A stretch of DNA of 11,694 nt from Spirochaetaceae bacterium (lineage in GTDB: Bacteria; Spirochaetota; Spirochaetia; Treponematales; Breznakiellaceae), in the NCBI GenBank assembly GCA_031265015.1, contig JAISDG010000191.1, positions 1 through 11,694 on the forward strand. The letters are read 5' to 3'. Position 1 is the stretch's first letter. Every line of letters starts with the position of its first letter. The position numbers and the translations under genes were made by a program. A model generated the notes under the pieces. It did not search any database. It saw nothing but the letters and a program-made list of their open reading frames with translations, and was not told where the DNA came from. Positions 7,721-11,694 of this stretch are shown here, one piece after another.

Positions 7721-8733
7721 CCGCCGTCAAAACACCGGACCCGGCGGCCCGGGGCTCTTTCGGTGAATTCGGGTTTTTCTTCCAGGCACCGTTTCCGGAC
7801 CCGGGGGCAGCGTTCGGCAAAGGGGCAGCCCCGGATTTCGGAGAGGGCGGTTCGTACCTCGCCTTTCAGAAGATCCGGCATAGCTCCCGTTTCCCCCGCC
7901 GCGCCGCTTATTCCCGCGCCCGCTCCTCTTCCCGGGGCCGAAGAAAAGAGAAGCCGCGTATAGGGATGGAGGGCTGTTTTGTAGAGATCCGCCGCGGGGG
8001 CTTCCTCCATCAGCTCGCCCCGGTACATGACGCCGATACGATCACAGAACCAGGAGGCCACCTTAAGGTCATGGGCGATAAACAAAAAAGAAAGCCCCCG
8101 GCGGGCGCGGATATCCATCAGAAGGTTCAGGATCTGTCCCTGGACGGAAACGTCCAGGGCGGAGACCACCTCGTCGCAGATAAGCAGTTCCGGTTCCATA
8201 AGAAGGCCCCGGGCAATGGAGATACGCTGCCGCTGGCCACCGGAAAATTCCGCGGGCCGCCGTTCCAGATCTTCCGGGGAAAGGCCCACTTCCCCCAGGA
8301 TCGCCCCGGCCGCGGAACGCTCTTCTTTCTTTCCCCGCCAGGCGGAAGACCAGCGCTTTCCCGATACCAGCACGTCGAAAACGCTCATCCGGGGATTAAG
8401 GGACCGGGCGGGATCCTGAAACACGTACTTAACCTTTTCCCGGTACCGGGCCAGATCCTTTTTATTCAGGCTGCCCACATCGGTTTCGCCCCGGTACAGG
8501 ATCGAGCCCCCGGAATTTTCGTACATCCGCACCAGCAGCCGGGCCGCGGTGGTCTTGCCGCACCCCGATTCCCCCACCAGGCCGTAACTTTCGTTTTCCC
8601 CGATGGTAAAGGAAATGCCGTTTACCGCATAGACAAATTTACCCAGGGGAGCGAAGAATCCCGCCTCCAGGTTAAAGCGCTTGCGTAAATCCGTAACGAT
8701 CAGCGCGGGGTTACCGGATACAGCGGACTTCAT
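7717..8733 (-). CDS. oppF: Oligopeptide/dipeptide-type ABC transporter ATP-binding protein (OppF-like)
   Basis: A 338-residue ATPase that would power the importer from the cytoplasmic face, paired with the OppD half of the upstream fusion. It contains Walker A GESGCGKT (54-61), Q-loop Gln106, signature SGGQRQ (164-169), Walker B ending Asp187-Glu188, and switch His221. The D-loop region reads DEVVSALD where Opp ATPases normally have DEPVSALD. The N-terminal extension (FFAPLGKFVYAVNGISF) is of the OppF kind. The C-terminus has four cysteines spaced C-x5-C-x6-C-x17-C (303, 309, 316, 334), the arrangement of the Opp/Dpp C-terminal domain that can carry an iron-sulfur cluster. The start at 8733 follows AGGAG by six bases and overlaps the fusion gene by 23 bases; the stop overlaps lhr as ATGA. 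The actual substrate cannot be told from sequence. Confidence 0.9.
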   Translation of the reverse strand: MKSAVSGNPALIVTDLRKRFNLEAGFFAPLGKFVYAVNGISFTIGENESYGLVGESGCGKTTAARLLVRMYENSGGSILYRGETDVGSLNKKDLARYREKVKYVFQDPARSLNPRMSVFDVLVSGKRWSSAWRGKKEERSAAGAILGEVGLSPEDLERRPAEFSGGQRQRISIARGLLMEPELLICDEVVSALDVSVQGQILNLLMDIRARRGLSFLFIAHDLKVASWFCDRIGVMYRGELMEEAPAADLYKTALHPYTRLLFSSAPGRGAGAGISGAAGETGAMPDLLKGEVRTALSEIRGCPFAERCPRVRKRCLEEKPEFTERAPGRRVRCFDGG

Positions 8734-10891
8734 GACCTTCTCCTCTCCGCTTCAGGGGCGGAATCGTTCCCCGGCAGCCTTCGGCCGCCCGGGAACAGCG
8801 GGGGGCGAAGGGGCAGCCCGGCCCGGGATGAACCGGATCGGCCACCCGGCCCGGAATGGACTGGAGGGGACCGTCCCGGTAATGGCTGCCGAAGGCGGGG
8901 GAAGCGGCAAGCAGGGCCCGGGTATAGGGATGGGCGGGAGAACCGGTAATAAGCCCCGCAGGACCGCTTTCCATCACCAGGCCTCCGTACATGACGATGA
9001 TCCGGTCCGAAATATCCGCGACCAGGTCAATGTCGTGGCTGATAAAGATAATCGAAAGGCCCCGGGATTTCCGCAGGGATTTAAGGAGTTCCATGATTTG
9101 CTTCTGGATGGTCACGTCCAGGGCGGTGGTCGGCTCGTCGGCGACAAGGAGCTCGCAGCCCTGGGCCAGGGCCAGGGCGATGCCGATCCTCTGGAGCTGA
9201 CCCCCGGAAAACTGGTGGGGAAAATTGGAAAGCCGTTCGCCGCCCCGGTCAAGGCCCACTTCCGCAAGGATCGCTTCCGCTTTCCGGTCCGCCTCTTTTT
9301 TTGTTATGCCCGGCCCGCTGTTTCTGAAGGTTTCCAGGAACACCTTCCGCATGTTCTGCAGGGGATCGTAGGAACGGCCCGGTTCCTGGAAGATCATGCC
9401 GATTTTTTTCCCCCGGTAACGCCGCAGTTCTTCCGCGGAAAGGCCGAGCAGTTCCGTTCCTCCGTAACGGATCGATCCTTCCACCTCGGCATTTTTGGGA
9501 AGCAGGGCCGGAACCGCCTGGGTACTGACGCTTTTGCCGGAACCGCTTTCCCCCACAATGCCCAGGGCTTCCCCCCGGTGTACCGTAAAGGACACCCCCC
9601 GCACCGCCTGAACCAGGGATTCGGAACCCCGGAACAGGGAAAAGCGCACCCGCAGGTCCGTTACTTCAAGCAGCGGCGGTGCTGCCTCCGCGGGGGCGGC
9701 CGGGGATGAAATGTCCGGGGCCGGCGGTGGGACAGCGGCTTGCCGAAGGACGGCTTGCCGAAGGACGGCTTGCCGAGGAACGGCCTGGCGTTTCTTTTTC
9801 CAGGGCCAGGGGATTCTGAAAAAAATCGTGTGGTAGGGATCGTAGAAATCCCGCAGCACGTCTCCCAAAAAATTAAACCCCAGGGTAACGCCCAGGAGGA
9901 ACCAGACCGGGTTCAGCAGCCAGGGATAGGCAATCAGGTTGGTAATGGTGGAAATGTCCCGCTTGATAAGGGAGCCCCAGCTTACCGCGGGGTCCGCGAT
10001 GCCCAGCCCCAGGTAGGAGAGGGTGGTTTCGGTCATGATAAAACCGGGGACGCTTAAGGCTATGCTGACGATAAGCAGGCTGGCGATTTGGGGAATGATA
10101 TGGGAAAAAATGATTACCGGCGCGGGGATCATTTCCAGCCGGGCGTTTTGGATAAACTCTTCCCGCTTGATCGCGTGGACCATCCCCCGAATTGTCCGGG
10201 CCGAACCGGGCCAGCCGACCAGGGAAAGGATCACCGTGATCATCATATAGGTCCGGCCGGAATCCATGGCCGAGGAAAGGAGGGACCGGAGAAAGAGGAT
10301 AAGGTAGAGGCCGGGGATCAGCATAAAAAATTCCGAGAAGCGCATGATGGCCCAGTCGGTTCTGCCCCCGAAGTATCCCGCGAGGCCCCCCAGCAGCATG
10401 GCGAGTCCCAGCGAAATGGCGGTGGCGATAAAGCCGATGGTCAGGGAAATCCGGCTGCCGTACACAATCCGGGAAAAAAGGTCCCGGCCCAGGTTATCCG
10501 TCCCCATAAGGAAGACCGGGTACGGGCCGCTGGCCCCGTCCCCGGCGGCCCCTTCCGCCGGTCCGGTGGTAAAAAGCCGCCGCTCCAGGGGGATAATACC
10601 CCAGAGTTTGTAAGGATCCCCCTTGGCAAAGAACCGTACCGGCGTATAGCTGTCCCTGACCCGGACATAGCGCCAGTTCACCGTATTGATCACCCGGCAT
10701 TCCTGGGCCTGGAGTTTCCCCCGGTATAAGCGAAGATTGGGTGGATGGTAGGTCATGCTGGGAAAAGACCGGCCGGGACTGTAGGGGGCAATGAATTCAG
10801 CAAAGGCCATCATCAGATAGAGGAAAAGGAGGACCGCCAGAGAAGCCGTTCCCAGGGGCCGGGTTTTAAGGTATCTGAAAAACCGTTTCAT
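8711..10891 (-). CDS. oppCD: OppC-OppD fusion: ABC permease joined to ATP-binding protein
   Basis: One 726-residue chain holding two subunits normally made separately. Residues 1-364 are an OppC-type permease: membrane segment at about 14-35, a long external region to about 145, the GTDNLGRD motif at 130-137, further membrane segments near 148-172, 186-205, 213-230, 268-290 and 325-345, and the cytoplasmic coupling loop at about 242-265. Residues about 368-404 are a linker of RQAV repeats, Pro and Ala. From about 405 comes an OppD ATPase: Walker A GESGSGKS (447-454), FQEP Q-loop, FSGGQLQR signature, DEPTTALD, ISHD, and C-terminal cysteines spaced C-x5-C-x6-C-x17-C. The chosen start (10891) overlaps the oppB stop as ATGA and has GGAAAGGA six bases upstream; the frame is open to an ATG at 10939, which lacks these supports. 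The coupling loop lacks the glycine usual in such EAA motifs. Confidence 0.88.
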   Translation of the reverse strand: MKRFFRYLKTRPLGTASLAVLLFLYLMMAFAEFIAPYSPGRSFPSMTYHPPNLRLYRGKLQAQECRVINTVNWRYVRVRDSYTPVRFFAKGDPYKLWGIIPLERRLFTTGPAEGAAGDGASGPYPVFLMGTDNLGRDLFSRIVYGSRISLTIGFIATAISLGLAMLLGGLAGYFGGRTDWAIMRFSEFFMLIPGLYLILFLRSLLSSAMDSGRTYMMITVILSLVGWPGSARTIRGMVHAIKREEFIQNARLEMIPAPVIIFSHIIPQIASLLIVSIALSVPGFIMTETTLSYLGLGIADPAVSWGSLIKRDISTITNLIAYPWLLNPVWFLLGVTLGFNFLGDVLRDFYDPYHTIFFRIPWPWKKKRQAVPRQAVLRQAVLRQAAVPPPAPDISSPAAPAEAAPPLLEVTDLRVRFSLFRGSESLVQAVRGVSFTVHRGEALGIVGESGSGKSVSTQAVPALLPKNAEVEGSIRYGGTELLGLSAEELRRYRGKKIGMIFQEPGRSYDPLQNMRKVFLETFRNSGPGITKKEADRKAEAILAEVGLDRGGERLSNFPHQFSGGQLQRIGIALALAQGCELLVADEPTTALDVTIQKQIMELLKSLRKSRGLSIIFISHDIDLVADISDRIIVMYGGLVMESGPAGLITGSPAHPYTRALLAASPAFGSHYRDGPLQSIPGRVADPVHPGPGCPFAPRCSRAAEGCRGTIPPLKRRGEGHEVRCIR
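8736..8748 (-). promoter_or_regulatory. Ribosome binding site of oppF inside the fusion gene's 3' end
   Basis: The coding strand reads GGAGAGGAGAAGG immediately upstream, with the AGGAG core six bases before the ATG at 8733. This fixes the oppF start within the last codons of the preceding gene. Confidence 0.7.
9731..9790 (-). repeat. 15-bp tandem repeat (four units) in the OppC-OppD linker
   Basis: Read on the coding strand, four consecutive 15-base units occupy 9776-9790, 9761-9775, 9746-9760 and 9731-9745 and encode RQAVP, RQAVL, RQAVL and RQAAV. The two central units are identical and the outer ones differ at a few bases. The array lies exactly between the last permease residues (rich in Trp and Lys) and the Pro/Ala stretch before the ATPase. 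Copy number could change by slippage without breaking the frame, altering only linker length. Confidence 0.85.
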
Positions 10892-11694
10892 CCGGCGTCC
10901 TTTCCGTAGCGGATCCGGGGATCCACCAGGGCAAGACAAATGTCGCTGATCAGCATCCCCAGGAGGACCAGGAACGAGATAAACATGATGTTCGCCAGGA
11001 CCAGGTTAATGTCTTCCTGCAGGACCGCTTCGTACATGAGCCGGCCAATCCCCGGATAGGCAAAGATGATTTCCATGATCAGGGAACCGGAAAAAAGGCC
11101 CGCCAGCAGATTGGCGCTGCCGGTGATATAGGGGTTCAGGGTGTTTCTGAAAGCGTGGTGAAAGTAGATCCGCCATTCGCCGATGCCCCGGCTGCGGAGG
11201 CTGGTGATATAGGGCTGGCCCAGTTGGTCCAGCATGGTGGCCCGGATCATCCGCAGGGTGCCGCCTATGCCGCCGAGGAAGGACGCCAAAAGGGGAAGGA
11301 AAATGTGGTGGATATAGGAAAACACAAACCGCCCCGGCGCTTCGGAAAAGGGGAACGGCGGATAGGCGGTAACGGGGAAGAGGCTCGTGACCGACGCAAA
11401 AAGCTGGAGCAGGATGAGCAGCAGAATCCCCGGAAAGGCGTGGAGGACCAGGGCGAAAAACGTAACCGCCAGATCCGTTTTGGTCCCCGCCTTGGTGGAA
11501 AAATACACCCCCAGCAAAAAAGAAAAAAAGGTGATCAGCACCAGGGAAATAATATTGAGCAGCACCGAATTGGCCAGCCGGGACGCGATGAGGAAGGAAA
11601 CGGGGGCCCGGGAAATAAGGCTTACCCCCAGGTCGCCGTGGAGGATCACCCGGTTCAGCCAGCGGAAATACTGAACGTAAAAGGGCTGATCCAG
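10888..11694 (-). CDS. oppB: Oligopeptide/dipeptide-type ABC transporter permease (OppB-like), 5' end outside the window
   Basis: The frame is open to the window edge; 268 residues are visible and roughly the first 50-70 of a usual 306-330 residue OppB are missing. The visible part begins at LDQPFYVQYFRWLN and runs into HGDLGVSL, the conserved element after the first membrane helix of OppB/DppB proteins. An internal GTG at 11649 is therefore not the start. Several membrane segments follow, and a normal coupling (EAA) loop is present in RSRGIGEWRIYFHHAFRNTLNP. The protein forms the inner-membrane channel together with the OppC half of the next gene. Its TGA overlaps the ATG of that gene (ATGA), so translation is coupled. 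The operon promoter and a solute-binding protein, if present, would lie beyond the right edge. Confidence 0.9.
   Translation of the reverse strand: MDQPFYVQYFRWLNRVILHGDLGVSLISRAPVSFLIASRLANSVLLNIISLVLITFFSFLLGVYFSTKAGTKTDLAVTFFALVLHAFPGILLLILLQLFASVTSLFPVTAYPPFPFSEAPGRFVFSYIHHIFLPLLASFLGGIGGTLRMIRATMLDQLGQPYITSLRSRGIGEWRIYFHHAFRNTLNPYITGSANLLAGLFSGSLIMEIIFAYPGIGRLMYEAVLQEDINLVLANIMFISFLVLLGMLISDICLALVDPRIRYGKDAG

Noticed and set aside
8681..9709. Open frame of 342 codons on the plus strand opposite the OppD half
   Set aside because: It is a shadow of the ATPase-coding strand, and the minus-strand frame contains all ABC motifs.
9731..9790. Possible CRISPR-like or mobile-element repeat
   Set aside because: The units are only 15 bases, directly adjacent without spacers, and in frame with the protein, so it is a coding minisatellite.
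10892..10939. Sixteen-codon N-terminal extension of the OppC-OppD fusion from an ATG at 10939
   Set aside because: It lies inside oppB, encodes a polar stretch unlike any OppC start, and the ATG at 10891 has both the ATGA overlap and a good ribosome site.

Overview
The window looks like part of a bacterial chromosome, most plausibly from a spirochaete of the Treponema/Breznakiella type. That placement is inference from the flavour of the proteins: a stand-alone GHKL ATPase beside a double cyclic-nucleotide-domain protein, short secreted or lipoprotein genes, and an Opp system. No rRNA, tRNA or marker gene is present to confirm it. I see no phage, insertion sequence, CRISPR array or tRNA. Genes are packed tightly and no gene-free stretch exceeds about 65 bases.

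Left arm (plus strand, 57-3176): four genes. A soluble GHKL-fold ATPase (57-725) is followed, after a gap holding a good sigma70-type promoter, by a regulator with two cyclic-nucleotide-binding folds, a TPR-like middle and a winged-helix-like C-terminus (790-2043). Then come a secreted protein with a BamE/SmpA-like motif (2096-2707) and, overlapping it by 11 bases, a DUF192 lipoprotein (2697-3176).

Right arm (minus strand, 11694 down to 3188): a translationally coupled run read oppB (5' end outside the window) -> an oppC-oppD fusion -> oppF -> lhr. Junctions are an ATGA overlap, a 23-base overlap and another ATGA overlap. The first three proteins make up the membrane and ATPase parts of an oligopeptide/dipeptide-type ABC importer; the solute-binding protein is not in view. 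The last cistron is a full-length Lhr-type superfamily 2 helicase of 1510 residues.

The arms converge at 3173-3191, where the stop codons of the DUF192 gene and lhr lie in opposite arms of one small hairpin. Base composition changes across the window: a hand count gives about 37% GC at 61-120 and about 72% at 5041-5100.

I did not find a clearly new multi-gene system. The most notable points are the in-frame permease-ATPase fusion joined through a 15-bp tandem repeat linker, the coupling of a DNA-repair-type helicase to a peptide transporter operon, and the pairing of a GHKL ATPase with a double-CNBD regulator whose first CNBD has lost its ligand motif.
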